A program made the position numbers and the translations under genes. A stretch of 64,000 bases of DNA from contig OV884009.1 in NCBI GenBank assembly GCA_930367205.1, positions 95,563,189 to 95,627,188 of the forward strand. The letters run 5' to 3'. The notes under the pieces are model-generated. The model made no database searches. It saw nothing but the letters and a program-made list of their open reading frames with translations, and was not told where the DNA came from. This DNA comes from Acanthosoma haemorrhoidale (lineage: Eukaryota > Arthropoda > Insecta > Hemiptera > Acanthosomatidae). Positions 15,801 to 30,360 of this stretch are shown here, piece by piece (within the stretch, counting starts at the first letter, position 1; each line of letters begins with the position of its first letter).

Positions 15801-16150
15801 CGAATCAACCGTGATTTGTTTTGGTGGTGCATTTGCAATAGTCTTCTTACGCGATCAATTTTTACTCGCAGCTGTTTACTGTTCGGTGCATTAGAACTTG
15901 AACATTTGTCATGTTTGAGGGCTTCAGATCTCAATACGCAACTAAATTGAAGTCAGTTCTTTTTACTGGCATTCAACCAGATATTAAAACCTTTCAAATA
16001 GTTGTATTTTCAAAATTTTCATTGTGCTTGTATCGAATCAACCGTGATTTGTTTTGGTGGCGCATTTGCAATAAATAGTCTTCTTACGCGATCAATTTTT
16101 ACTCGCAGCTGTTCACCGTTTGGCGCATTAGAACATGAACATTTGTCATG
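12882..16150 (+). repeat. Higher-order repeat, copy A (14 monomers, partner at 18,012-21,275)
   Basis: The order of private variants in this block is repeated 22 monomers downstream. Ttttgctggcgc at 13,023 matches 18,153, acttgcattc at 14,101 matches 19,231, and tttcactgtg at 15,551 matches 20,681, all offset by 5,130 bp. The offset becomes 5,126 bp (22 x 233) after the 4-bp insertion near 16,072, for example gttcaccg at 16,111 versus 21,237. The copies differ at a handful of sites, such as gttgggtgc near 13,786 in copy A only. Confidence 0.9.
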
Positions 16151-18011
16151 TTTGAGGGCTTCAGATCTCAATACGCAACTAAATTGAAGTCAGTTCTTTT
16201 TACTGGCATTCAACCAGATATTAAAACCTTTCAAATAGTTGTATTTTCAAATTTTTCATTGTGCTTGTATCGAATCAACCGTGATTTGTTTTGGTGGCGC
16301 ATTTGCAATAGTCTTCTTACGCGATCAATTTTTACTCGCAGCTGTTTACTATTCGGTGCATTAGAACTTGAACATTTGTCATGTTTGAGGGCTTCAGATC
16401 TCAATACGCAACTAAATTGAAGTCAGTTCTTTTTACTGGCATTCAACCAGATATTAAAACCTTTCAAATAGTTGTATTTTCAAATTTTTCATTGTGCTTG
16501 TATCGAATTAACCGTGATTTGTTTTGGTGGTGCATTTGCAATAGTCTTCTTACGCGATCAATTTTTACTCGCAGCTGTTTACTGTTCGGTGCATTAGAAC
16601 TTGAACATTTGTCATGTTTGAGGGCTTCAGATCTCAATACGCAACTAAATTGAAGTCAGTTCTTTTTACTGGCATTCAACCAGATATTAAAACCTTTCAA
16701 ATAGTTGTATTTTCAAATTTTTCATTGTGCTTGTATCGAATCAACCGTGATTTGTTTTGGTGGCGCATTTGCAATAGTCTTCTTACGCGATCAATTTTTA
16801 CTCGCAGCTGTTTACTGTTCGGTGCATTAGAACTTGAACATTTGTCATGTTTGAGGGCTTCAGATCTCAATACGCAACTAAATTGAAGTCAGTTCTTTTT
16901 ACTGGCATTCAACCAGATATTAAAACCTTTCAAATAGTTGTATTTTCAAAATTTTCATTGTGCTTGTATCGAATCAACCGTGATTTGTTTTGGTGGCGCA
17001 TTTGCAATAGTCTTCTTACGCGATCAATTTTTACTCACAGCTGTTTACTGTTTGGTGCATTAGAACTTGAACATTTGTCATGTTTGAGGGCTTCAGATCT
17101 CAATACGCAACTAAATTGAAGTCAGTTCTTTTTACTGGCATTCAACCAGATATTAAAACCTTTCAAATAGTTGTATTTTCAAATTTTTCATTGTGCTTGT
17201 ATCGAATCAACCGTGATTTGTTTTGGTGGCGCATTTGCAATAGTCTTCTTACGCGATCAATTTTTACTCGCAGCTGTTTACTGTTCGGTGCATTAGAACT
17301 TGAACATTTGTCATGTTTGAGGGCTTCAGATCTCAATACGCAACTAAATTGAAGTCAGTTCTTTTTACTGGCATTCAACCAGATATTAAAACCTTTCAAA
17401 TAGTTGTATTTTCAAAATTTTCATTGTGCTTGTATCGAATCAACCGTGATTTGTTTTGGTGGTGCATTTGCAATAGTCTTCTTACGCGATCAATTTTTAC
17501 TCGCAGCTGTTTACTGTTCGGTGCATTAGAACTTGAACATTTGTCATGTTTGAGGGCTTCAGATCTCAATACGCAACTAAATTGAAGTCATTTCTTTTTA
17601 CTGGCATTCAACCAGATATTAAAACCTTTCAAATAGTTGTATTTTCAAATTTTTCACTGTGCTTGTATCGAATCAACCGTGATTTGTTTTGGTGGCGCAT
17701 TTGCAATAGTCTTCTTACGCGATAAATTTTTACTCGCAGCTGTTTACAATTCGGTGCATTAGAACTTGAACATTTGTCATGTTTGAGGGCTTCAGATCTC
17801 AATACGCAACTAAATTGAAGTCAGTTCTTTTTACTGGCATTCAACCAGATATTAAAACCTTTCAAATAGTTGTATTTTCAAATTTTTCATTGTGCTTGTA
17901 TCGAATCAACCGTGATTTGTTTTGGTGGCGCATTTGCAATAGTCTTCTTACGCGATCAATTTTTACTCGCAGCTGTTTACTATTCGGTGCATTAGAACTT
18001 GAACATTTGTC

Positions 18012-21000
18012 ATGTTTGAGGGCTTCAGATCTCAATACGCAACTAAATTGAAGTCAGTTCTTTTTACTGGCATTCAACCAGATATTAAAACCTTTCAAAT
18101 AGTTGTATTTTCAAATTTTTCATTGTGCTTGTATCGAATCAACCGTGATTTGTTTTGCTGGCGCATTTGCAATAGTCTTCTTACGCGATCAATTTTTACT
18201 CGCAGCTGTTTACTGTTCGGTGCATTAGAACTTGAACATTTGTCATGTTTGAGGGCTTCAGATCTCAATACGCAACTAAATTGAAGTCAGTTCTTTTTAC
18301 TGGCATTCAACCAGATATTAAAACCTTTCAAATAGTTGTATTTTCAAATTTTTCATTGTGCTTGTATCGAATCAACCGTGATTTGTTTTGGTGGCGCATT
18401 TGCAATAGTCTTCTTACGCGATCAATTTTTACTCGCAGCTGTTTACTATTCGGTGCATTAGAACTTGAACATTTGTCATGTTTGAGGGCTTCAGATCTCA
18501 ATACGCAACTAAATTGAAGTCAGTTCTTTTTACTGGCATTCAACCAGATATTAAAACCTTTCAAATAGTTGTATTTTCAAATTTTTCATTGTGCTTGTAT
18601 CGAATTAACCGTGATTTGTTTTGGTGGCGCATTTGCAATAGTCTTCTTACGCGATCAATTTTTACTCGCAGCTGTTTACTGTTCGGTGCATTAGAACTTG
18701 AACATTTGTCATGTTTGAGGGCTTCAGATCTCAATACGCAACTAAATTGAAGTCAGTTCTTTTTACTGGCATTCAACCAGATATTAAAACCTTTCAAATA
18801 GTTGTATTTTCAAATTTTTCATTGTGCTTGTATCGAATCAACCGTGATTTGTTTTGGTGGCGCATTTGCAATAGTCTTCTTACGCGATCAATTTTTACTC
18901 GCAGCTGTTTACTGTTCGGTGCATTAGAACTTGAACATTTGTCATGTTTGAGGGCTTCAGATCTCAATACGCAACTAAATTGAAGTCAGTTCTTTTTACT
19001 GGCATTCAACCAGATATTAAAACCTTTCAAATAGTTGTATTTTCAAAATTTTCATTGTGCTTGTATCGAATCAACCGTGATTTGTTTTGGTGGCGCATTT
19101 GCAATAGTCTTCTTACGCGATCAATTTTTACTCGCAGCTGTTTACTGTTTGGTGCATTAGAACTTGAACATTTGTCATGTTTGAGGGCTTCAGATCTCAA
19201 TACGCAACTAAATTGAAGTCAGTTCTTTTTACTTGCATTCAACCAGATATTAAAACCTTTCAAATAGTTGTATTTTCAAATTTTTCATTGTGCTTGTATC
19301 GAATCAACCGTGATTTGTTTTGGTGGCGCATTTGCAATAGTCTTCTTACGCGATCAATTTTTACTCGCAGCTGTTTACTATTCGGTGCATTAGAACTTGA
19401 ACATTTGTCATGTTTGAGGGCTTCAGATCTCAATACGCAACTAAATTGAAGTCAGTTCTTTTTACTGGCATTCAACCAGATATTAAAACCTTTCAAATAG
19501 TTGTATTTTCAAATTTTTCATTGTGCTTGTATCGAATTAACCGTGATTTGTTTTGGTGGCGCATTTGCAATAGTCTTCTTACGCGATCAATTTTTACTCG
19601 CAGCTGTTTACTGTTCGGTGCATTAGAACTTGAACATTTGTCATGTTTGAGGGCTTCAGATCTCAATACGCAACTAAATTGAAGTCAGTTCTTTTTACTG
19701 GCATTCAACCAGATATTAAAACCTTTCAAATAGTTGTATTTTCAAATTTTTCGTTGTGCTTGTATCGAATTAACCGTGATTTGTTTTGGTGGCGCATTTG
19801 CAATAGTCTTCTTACGCGATCAATTTTTACTCGCAGCTGTTTACTGTTCGGTGCATTAGAACTTGAACATTTGTCATGTTTGAGGGCTTCAGATCTCAAT
19901 ACGCAACTAAATTGAAGTCAGTTCTTTTTACTAGCATTCAACCAGATATTAAAACCTTTCAAATAGTTGTATTTTCAAAATTTTCATTGTGCTTGTATCG
20001 AATCAACCGTGATTTGTTTTGGTGGCGCATTTGCAATAGTCTTCTTACGCGATCAATTTTTACTCGCAGCTGTTTACTGTTCGGTGCATTAGAACTTGAA
20101 CATTTGTCATGTTTGAGGGCTTCAGATCTCAATACGCAACTAAATTGAAGTCAGTTCTTTTTACTGGCATTCAACCAGATATTAAAACCTTTCAAATAGT
20201 TGTATTTTCAAAATTTTCATTGTGCTTGTATCGAATCAACCGTGATTTGTTTTGGTGGTGCATTTGCAATAGTCTTCTTACGCGATCAATTTTTACTCGC
20301 AGCTGTTTACTGTTCGGTGCATTAGAACTTGAACATTTGTCATGTTTGAGGGCTTCAGATCTCAATACGCAACTAAATTGAAGTCAGTTCTTTTTACTGG
20401 CATTCAACCAGATATTAAAACCTTTCAAATAGTTGTATTTTCAAATTTTTCATTGTGCTTGTATCGAATCAACCGTGATTTGTTTTGGTGGCGCATTTGC
20501 AATAGTCTTCTTACGCGATCAATTTTTACTCGCAGCTGTTTACTGTTCGGTGCATTAGAACTTGAACATTTGTCATGTTTGAGGGCTTCAGATCTCAATA
20601 CGCAACTAAATTGAAGTCAGTTCTTTTTACTGGCATTCAACCAGATATTAAAACCTTTCAAATAGTTGTATTTTCAAATTTTTCACTGTGCTTGTATCGA
20701 ATCAACCGTGATTTGTTTTGGTGGTGCATTTGCAATAGTCTTCTTACGCGATCAATTTTTACTCGCAGCTGTTTACTGTTCGGTGCATTAGAACTTGAAC
20801 ATTTGTCATGTTTGAGGGCTTCAGATCTCAATACGCAACTAAATTGAAGTCAGTTCTTTTTACTGGCATTCAACCAGATATTAAAACCTTTCAAATAGTT
20901 GTATTTTCAAATTTTTCATTGTGCTTGTATCGAATCAACCGTGATTTGTTTTGGTGGCGCATTTGCAATAGTCTTCTTACGCGATCAATTTTTACTCGCA

Positions 21001-21275
21001 GCTGTTTACTGTTCGGTGCATTAGAACTTGAACATTTGTCATGTTTGAGGGCTTCAGATCTCAATACGCAACTAAATTGAAGTCAGTTCTTTTTACTGGC
21101 ATTCAACCAGATATTAAAACCTTTCAAATAGTTGTATTTTCAAATTTTTCACTGTGCTTGTATCGAATCAACCGTGATTTGTTTTGGTGGCGCATTTGCA
21201 ATAGTCTTCTTACGCGATCAATTTTTACTCGCAGCTGTTCACCGTTCGGCGCATTAGAACATGAACATTTGTCAT
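18012..21275 (+). repeat. Higher-order repeat, copy B (partner of 12,882-16,150)
   Basis: Monomer-by-monomer match to copy A at an offset of 22 monomers. It lacks the 4-bp insertion seen near 16,072 and carries its own private changes, such as actagcattc near 19,931 and ttttcgttgtg near 19,750. This shows the duplication predates some point mutations. Confidence 0.9.
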
Positions 21276-24200
21276 GTTTGAGGGCTTCAGATCTCAATAC
21301 GCAACTAAATTGAAATCAGTTCTTTTTACTGGCATTCAACCAGATATTAAAACCTTTCAAATAGTTGTATTTTCAAAATTTTCATTGTGCTTGTATCGAA
21401 TCAACCGTGATTTGTTTTGGTGGTGCATTTGCAATAGTCTTCTTACGCGATCAATTTTTACTCGCAGCTGTTTACTGTTCGGTGCATTAGAACTTGAACA
21501 TTTGTCATGTTTGAGGGCTTCAGATCTCAATACGCAACTAAATTGAAGTCAGTTCTTTTTACTGGCATTCAACCAGATATTAAAACCTTTCAAATAGTTG
21601 TATTTTCAAATTTTTCACTGTGCTTGTATCGAATCAACCGTGATTTGTTTTGGTGGCGCATTTGCAATAGTCTTCTTACGCGATAAATTTTTACTCGCAG
21701 CTGTTTACTGTTCGGTGCATTAGAACTTGAACATTTGTCATGTTTGAGGGCTTCAGATCTCAATACGCAACTAAATTGAAGTCAGTTCTTTTTACTGGCA
21801 TTCAACCAGATATTAAAACCTTTCAAATAGTTGTATTTTCAAACTTTTCATTGTGCTTGTATCGAATCAACCGTGATTTGTTTTGGTGGCGCATTTGCAA
21901 TAGTCTTCTTACGCGATCAATTTTTACTCGCAGCTGTTTACTGTTCAGTGCATTAGAACTTGAACATTTGTCATGTTTGAGGGCTTCAGATCTCAATACG
22001 CAACTAAATTGAAGTCAGTTCTTTTTACTGGCATTCAACCAGATATTAAAACCTTTCAAATAGTTGTATTTTCAAATTTTTCATTGTGCTTGTATCGAAT
22101 CAACCGTGATTTGTTTTGGTGGCGCATTTGCAATAGTCTTCTTACGCGATCAATTTTTACTCGCAGCAGTTTACTGTTCGGTGCATTAGAACTTGAACAT
22201 TTGTCATGTTTGAGGGCTTCAGATCTCAATACGCAACTAAATTGAAGTCAGTTCTTTTTACTGGCATTCAACCAGATATTAAAACCTTTCAAATAGTTGT
22301 ATTTTCAAAATTTTCATAGTGCTTGTATCGAATCAACCGTGATTTGTTTTGGTGGCGCATTTGCAATAGTCTTCTTACGCGATCAATTTTTACTCGCAGC
22401 TGTTCACCGTTCGGCGCATTAGAACATGAACATTTGTCATGTTTGAGGGCTTCAGATCTCAATACGCAACTAAATTGAAATCAGTTCTTTTTACTGGCAT
22501 TCAACCAGATATTAAAACCTTTCAAATAGTTGTATTTTCAAAATTTTCATTGTGCTTGTATCGAATCAACCGTGATTTGTTTTGGTGGTGCATTTGCAAT
22601 AGTCTTCTTACGCGATCAATTTTTACTCGCAGCTGTTTACTGTTTGGTGCATTAGAACTTGATCATTTGTCATGTTTGAGGGCTTCAGATCTCAATACGC
22701 AACTAAATTGAAGTCAGTTCTTTTTACTGGCATTCAACCAGATATTAAAACCTTTCAAATAGTTGTATTTTCAAATTTTTCATTGTGCTTGTGTCGAATC
22801 AACCGTGATTTGTTTTGGTGGCGCATTTGCAATAGTCTTCTTACGCGATCAGTTTTTACTCGCAGCTGTTTACTGTTCGGTGCATTAGAACTTGAACATT
22901 TGTCATGTTAGAGGGCTTCAGATCTCAATACGCAACTAAATTGAAGTCAGTTCTTTTTACTGGCATTCAACCAGATATTAAAACCTTTCAAATAGTTGTA
23001 TTTTCAAAATTTTCATTGTGCTTGTATCGAATCAACCGTGATTTGTTTTGGTGGTGCATTTGCAATAGTCTTCTTACGCGATCAATTTTTACTCGCAGCT
23101 GTTTACTGTTCGGTGCATTAGAACTTGAACATTTGTCATGTTTGAGGGCTTCAGATCTCAATACGCAACTAAATTGAAGTCAGTTCTTTTTACTGGCATT
23201 CAACCAGATATTAAAACCTTTCAAATAGTTGTATTTTCAAATTTTTCATTGTGCTTGTATCGAATCAACCGTGATTTGTTTTGGTGGTGCATTTGCAATA
23301 GTCTTCTTACGCGATCAATTTTTACTCGCAGCTGTTTACTGTTCGGTGCATTAGAACTTGAACATTTGTCATGTTTGAGGGCTTCAGATCTCAATACGCA
23401 ACTAAATTGAAGTCAGTTCTTTTTACTGGCATTCAACCAGATATTAAAACCTTTCAAATAGTTGTATTTTCAAATTTTTCATTGTGCTTGTATCAAATCA
23501 ACCGTGATTTGTTTTGGTGGTGCATTTGCAATAGTCTTCTTACGCGATCAATTTTTACTCGGAGCTGTTTACTGTTCGGTGCATTAGAACTTGAACATTT
23601 GTCATGTTTGAGGGCTTCAGATCTCAATACGCAACTAAATTGAAGTCAGTTCTTTTTACTGGCCTTTAACCAGATATTAAAACCTTTCAAATAGTTGTAT
23701 TTTCAAATTTTTCACTGTGCTTGTATCGAATCAACCGTGATTTGTTTTGGTGGTGCATTTGCAATAGTCTTCTTACGCGATCAATTTTTACTCGCAGCTG
23801 TTTACTGTTCGGTGCATTAGAACTTGAACATTTGTCATGTTTGAGGGCTTCAGATCTCAATACGCAACTAAATTGAAGTCAGTTCTTTTTACTGGCATTC
23901 AACCAGATATTAAAACCTTTCAAATAGTTGTATTTTCAAATTTTTCATTGTGCTTGTATCGAATCAACCGTGATTTGTTTTGGTGGTGCATTTGCAATAG
24001 TCTTCTTACGCGATCAATTTTTACTCGCAGCTGTTTACTGTTCGGTGCATTAGAACTTGAACATTTGTCATGTTTGAGGGCTTCAGATCTCAATACGCAA
24101 CTAAATTGAAGTCAGTTCTTTTTACTGGCCTTCAACCAGATATTAAAACCTTTCAAATAGTTGTATTTTCAAATTTTTCACTGTGCTTGTATCGAATCAA

Positions 24201-25234
24201 CCGTGATTTGTTTTGGGGGCGCATTTGCAATAGTCTTCTTACGCGATCAATTTTTACTCGCAGCTGTTTACTGTTCGGTGCATTAGAACTTGAACATTTG
24301 TCATGTTTGAGGGCTTCAGATCTCAATACGCAACTAAATTGAAGTCAGTTCTTTTTACTGGCATTCAACCAGATATTAAAACCTTTCAAGTAGTTGTATT
24401 TTCAAATTTTTCATTGTGCTTGTATTGAATCAACCGTGATTTGCTTTGGTGGTGCATTTGCAATAGTCTTCTTACGTGATCAATTTTTACTCGCAGCTGT
24501 TTACTGTTTGGTGCATTAGAACTTGAACATTTATCATGTTTGAGGGCTTCAGATCTCAATACGCAACTAAATTGAAGTCAGTTCTTTTTACTGGCATTCA
24601 GCCAGATATTAAAACCTTTCAAATAGTTGTATTTTCAAATTTTTCATTGTGCTTGTATCGAATCAACCGTGATTTGTTTTGGTGGTGCATTTGCAATAGT
24701 CTTCTTACGCGATCAATTTTTACTCACAGCTGTTTACTGTTCGGTGCATTAGAACTTGAACATTTGTCATGTTTGAGGGCTTCAGATCTCAATACGCAAC
24801 TAAATTGAAGTCAGTTCTTTTTACTGGCCTTCGACCAGATATTAAAACCTTTCAAATAGTTGTATTTTCAAAATTTTCATTGTGCTTGTATCGAATCAAC
24901 CGTGATTTGTTTTGGTGGTGCATTTGCAATAGTCTTCTTACGCGATCAATTTTTACTCGCAGCTGTTTACTGTTCGGTGCATTAGAACTTGAACATTTGT
25001 CATGTTTGAGGGCTTCAGATCTCAATACGCAACTAAATTGAAGTCAGTTCTTTTTACTGGCATTCAACCAGATATTAAAACCTTTCAAATAGTTGTATTT
25101 TCAAAATTTTCATTGTGCTTGTATTGAATCAACCGTGATTTGTTTTGGTGGTGCATTTGCAATAGTCTTCTTACGCGATCAATTTTTACTCGCAGCTGTT
25201 TACTGTTCGGTGCATTAGAACTTGAACATTTGTC

Positions 25235-27797
25235 ATGTTTGAGGGCTTCAGATCTCAATACGCAACTAAATTGAAGTCAGTTCTTTTTACTGGCATTCAA
25301 CCAGATATTAAAACCTTTCAAATAGTTGTATTTTCAAATTTTTCACTGTGCTTGTATCGAATCAACCGTGATTTGTTTTGGTGGCGCATTTGCAATAGTC
25401 TTCTTACGCGATCAATTTTTACTCGCAGCTCTTTACTGTTCGGTGCATTAGAACTTGAACATTTGTCATGTTTGAGGGCTTCAGATCTCAATACGCAACT
25501 AAATTGAAGTCAGTTCTTTTTACTGGCATTCAACCAGATATTAAAACCTTTCAATTAGTTGTATTTTCAAATTTTTCATTGTGCTTGTATCGAATCAACC
25601 GTGATTTGTTTTGGTGGCGCATTTGCAATAGTCTTCTTACGCGATCAATTTTTACTCGCAGCTGTTTACTGTTCGGTGCATTAGAACTTGAACATTTGTC
25701 ATGTTTGAGGGCTTCAGATCTCAATACGCAACTAAATTGAAGTCAGTTCTTTTTACTGGCATTCAACCAGATATTAAAACCTTTCAAATAGTTGTATTTT
25801 CAAAATTTTCATTGTGCTTGTATCGAATCAACCGTGATTTGTTTTGGTGGTGCATTTGCAATAGTCTTCTTACGCGATCAATTTTTACTCGCAGCTGTTT
25901 ACTGTTCGGTGCATTAGAACTTGAACATTTGTCATGTTTGAGGGCTTCAGATCTCAATACGCAACTAAATTGAAGTCAGTTCTTTTTACTGGTCTTTAAC
26001 CAGATATTAAAACCTTTCAAATAGTTGTATTTTCAAATTTTTCACTGTGCTTGTATCGAATCAACCGTGATTTGTTTTGGTGGCGAATTTGCAATAGTCT
26101 TCTTACGCGATCAATTTTTACTCGCAGCTGTTTACTGTTCGGTGCATTAGAACTTGAACATTTGTCATGTTTGAGGGCTTCAGATCTCAATACGCAACTA
26201 AATTGAAGTCAGTTCTTTTTACTGGCATTCAACCAGATATTAAAACCTTTCAAGTAGTTGTATTTTCAAATTTTTCATTGTGCTTGTATTGAATCAACCG
26301 TGATTTGCTTTGGTGGTGCATTTGCAATAGTCTTCTTACGTGATCAATTTTTACTCGCAGCTGTTTACTGTTTGGTGCATTAGAACTTGAACATTTATCA
26401 TGTTTGAGGGCTTCAGATCTCAATACGCAACTAAATTGAAGTCAGTTCTTTTTACTGGCATTCAACCAGATATTAAAACCTTTCAAATAGTTGTATTTTC
26501 AAATTTTTCATTGTGCTTGTATCGAATCAACCGTGATTTGTTTTGGTGGCGCATTTGCAATAGTCTTCTTACGCGATCAATTTTTACTCGCAGCTGTTTA
26601 CTGTTCGGTGCATTAGAACTTGAACATTTGTCATGTTTGAGGGCTTCAGATCTCAATACGCAACTAAATTGAAGTCAGTTCTTTTTACTGGCATTCAACC
26701 AGATATTAAAACCTTTCAAATAGTTGTATTTTCAAATTTTTCATTGTGCTTGTATCGAATCAACCGTGATTTGTTTTGGTGGCGCATTTGCAATAGTCTT
26801 CTTACGCGATCAATTTTTACTCGCAGCTGTTTACTGTTCGGTGCATTAGAACTTGAACATTTGTCATGTTTGAGGGCTTCAGATCTCAATACGCAACTAA
26901 ATTGAAGTCAGTTCTTTTTACTGGCATTCAACCAGATATTAAAACCTTTCAAATAGTTGTATTTTCAAAATTTTCATTGTGCTTGTATCGAATCAACCGT
27001 GATTTGTTTTGGTGGTGCATTTGCAATAGTCTTCTTACGCGATCAATTTTTACTCGCAGCTGTTTACTGTTCGGTGCATTAGAACTTGAACATTTATCAT
27101 GTTTGAGGGCTTCAGATCTCAATACGCAACTAAATTGAAGTCAGTTCTTTTTACTGGCATTCAACCAGATATTAAAACCTTTCAAATAGTTGTATTTTCA
27201 ATTTTTTCATTGTGCTTGTATCGAATTAACCGTGATTTGTTTTGGTGGCGCATTTGCAATAGTCTTCTTACGCGATCAATTTTTACTCGCAGCTGTTTAC
27301 TGTTCGGTGCATTAGAACTTGAACATTTGTCATGTTTGAGGGCTTCAGATCTCAATACGCAACTAAATTGAAGTCAGTTCTTTTTACTGGCATTCCACCA
27401 GATATTAAAACCTTTCAAATAGTTGTATTTTCAAAATTTTCATTGTGCTTGTATCGAATCAACCGTGATTTGTTTTGGTGGTGCATTTGCAATAGTCTTC
27501 TTACGCGATCAATTTTTACTCGCAGCTGTTTACTGTTCGGTGCATTAGAACTTGAACATTTGTCATGTTTGAGGGCTTCAGATCTCAATACGCAACTAAA
27601 TTGAAGTCAGTTCTTTTTACTGGCATTCAACCAGATATTAAAACCTTTCAAATAGTTGTATTTTCAAAATTTTCATTGTGCTTGTATTGAATCAACCGTG
27701 ATTTGTTTTGGTGGTGCATTTGCAATAGTCTTCTTACGCGATCAATTTTTACTCGCAGCTGTTTACTGTTCGGTGCATTAGAACTTGAACATTTGTC
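25235..27797 (+). repeat. Higher-order repeat of 11 monomers (2,563 bp), copy 1
   Basis: Starts with monomers carrying gcagctctttac and tttcaattagttg, and contains ggtctttaacc, the composite variant monomer (caagtagttg, tattgaatc, ttgctttgg, acgtgatc, gtttggtgc, atttatcatg), ttttcaattttttc and gcattccacc in a fixed order. The same order restarts exactly 11 monomers later. Confidence 0.88.
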
Positions 27798-30360
27798 ATG
27801 TTTGAGGGCTTCAGATCTCAATACGCAACTAAATTGAAGTCAGTTCTTTTTACTGGCATTCAACCAGATATTAAAACCTTTCAAATAGTTGTATTTTCAA
27901 ATTTTTCACTGTGCTTGTATCGAATCAACCGTGATTTGTTTTGGTGGCGCATTTGCAATAGTCTTCTTACGCGATCAATTTTTACTCGCAGCTCTTTACT
28001 GTTCGGTGCATTAGAACTTGAACATTTGTCATGTTTGAGGGCTTCAGATCTCAATACGCAACTAAATTGAAGTCAGTTCTTTTTACTGGCATTCAACCAG
28101 ATATTAAAACCTTTCAATTAGTTGTATTTTCAAATTTTTCATTGTGCTTGTATCGAATCAACCGTGATTTGTTTTGGTGGCGCATTTGCAATAGTCTTCT
28201 TACGCGATCAATTTTTACTCGCAGCTGTTTACTGTTCGGTGCATTAGAACTTGAACATTTGTCATGTTTGAGGGCTTCAGATCTCAATACGCAACTAAAT
28301 TGAAGTCAGTTCTTTTTACTGGCATTCAACCAGATATTAAAACCTTTCAAATAGTTGTATTTTCAAAATTTTCATTGTGCTTGTATCGAATCAACCGTGA
28401 TTTGTTTTGGTGGTGCATTTGCAATAGTCTTCTTACGCGATCAATTTTTACTCGCAGCTGTTTACTGTTCGGTGCATTAGAACTTGAACATTTGTCATGT
28501 TTGAGGGCTTCAGATCTCAATACGCAACTAAATTGAAGTCAGTTCTTTTTACTGGTCTTTAACCAGATATTAAAACCTTTCAAATAGTTGTATTTTCAAA
28601 TTTTTCACTGTGCTTGTATCGAATCAACCGTGATTTGTTTTGGTGGCGAATTTGCAATAGTCTTCTTACGCGATCAATTTTTACTCGCAGCTGTTTACTG
28701 TTCGGTGCATTAGAACTTGAACATTTGTCATGTTTGAGGGCTTCAGATCTCAATACGCAACTAAATTGAAGTCAGTTCTTTTTACTGGCATTCAACCAGA
28801 TATTAAAACCTTTCAAGTAGTTGTATTTTCAAATTTTTCATTGTGCTTGTATTGAATCAACCGTGATTTGCTTTGGTGGTGCATTTGCAATAGTCTTCTT
28901 ACGTGATCAATTTTTACTCGCAGCTGTTTACTGTTTGGTGCATTAGAACTTGAACATTTATCATGTTTGAGGGCTTCAGATCTCAATACGCAACTAAATT
29001 GAAGTCAGTTCTTTTTACTGGCATTCAACCAGATATTAAAACCTTTCAAATAGTTGTATTTTCAAATTTTTCATTGTGCTTGTATCGAATCAACCGTGAT
29101 TTGTTTTGGTGGCGCATTTGCAATAGTCTTCTTACGCGATCAATTTTTACTCGCAGCTGTTTACTGTTCGGTGCATTAGAACTTGAACATTTGTCATGTT
29201 TGAGGGCTTCAGATCTCAATACGCAACTAAATTGAAGTCAGTTCTTTTTACTGGCATTCAACCAGATATTAAAACCTTTCAAATAGTTGTATTTTCAAAT
29301 TTTTCATTGTGCTTGTATCGAATCAACCGTGATTTGTTTTGGTGGCGCATTTGCAATAGTCTTCTTACGCGATCAATTTTTACTCGCAGCTGTTTACTGT
29401 TCGGTGCATTAGAACTTGAACATTTGTCATGTTTGAGGGCTTCAGATCTCAATACGCAACTAAATTGAAGTCAGTTATTTTTACTTGCATTCAACCAGAT
29501 ATTAAAACCTTTCAAATAGTTGTATTTTCAAAATTTTCATTGTGCTTGTATCGAATCAACCGTGATTTGTTTTGGTGGTGCATTTGCAATAGTCTTCTTA
29601 CGCGATCAATTTTTACTCGCAGCTGTTTACTGTTCGGTGCATTAGAACTTGAACATTTATCATGTTTGAGGGCTTCAGATCTCAATACGCAACTAAATTG
29701 AAGTCAGTTCTTTTTACTGGCATTCAACCAGATATTAAAACCTTTCAAATAGTTGTATTTTCAATTTTTTCATTGTGCTTGTATCGAATTAACCGTGATT
29801 TGTTTTGGTGGCGCATTTGCAATAGTCTTCTTACGCGATCAATTTTTACTCGCAGCTGTTTACTGTTCGGTGCATTAGAACTTGAACATTTGTCATGTTT
29901 GAGGGCTTCAGATCTCAATACGCAACTAAATTGAAGTCAGTTCTTTTTACTGGCATTCAACCAGATATTAAAACCTTTCAAATAGTTGTATTTTCAAATT
30001 TTTCATTGTGCTTGTATCGAATCAACCGTGATTTGTTTTGGTGGCGCATTTGCAATAGTCTTCTTACGCGATCAATTTTTACTCGCAGCTGTTTACTGTT
30101 CGGTGCATTAGAACTTAAACATTTGTCATGTTTGAGGGCTTCAGATCTCAATACGCAACTAAATTGAAGTCAGTTCTTTTTACTGGCATTCAACCAGATA
30201 TTAAAACCTTTCAAATAGTTGTATTTTCAAAATTTTCATTGTGCTTGTATCGAATCAACCGTGATTTGTTTTGGTGGTGCATTTGCAATAGTCTTCTTAC
30301 GCGATCAATTTTTACTCGCAGCTGTTTACTGTTCGGTGCATTAGAACTTGAACATTTGTC
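27798..30360 (+). repeat. Higher-order repeat of 11 monomers (2,563 bp), copy 2
   Basis: Repeats the variant order of 25,235-27,797 at an offset of 2,563 bp (11 x 233). It has its own later changes, for example ttatttttacttgcattc near 29,475 and attagaacttaaac near 30,113. Further partial copies of the same variant series reappear at 31,293-32,031 and 32,922-33,893. Confidence 0.88.
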
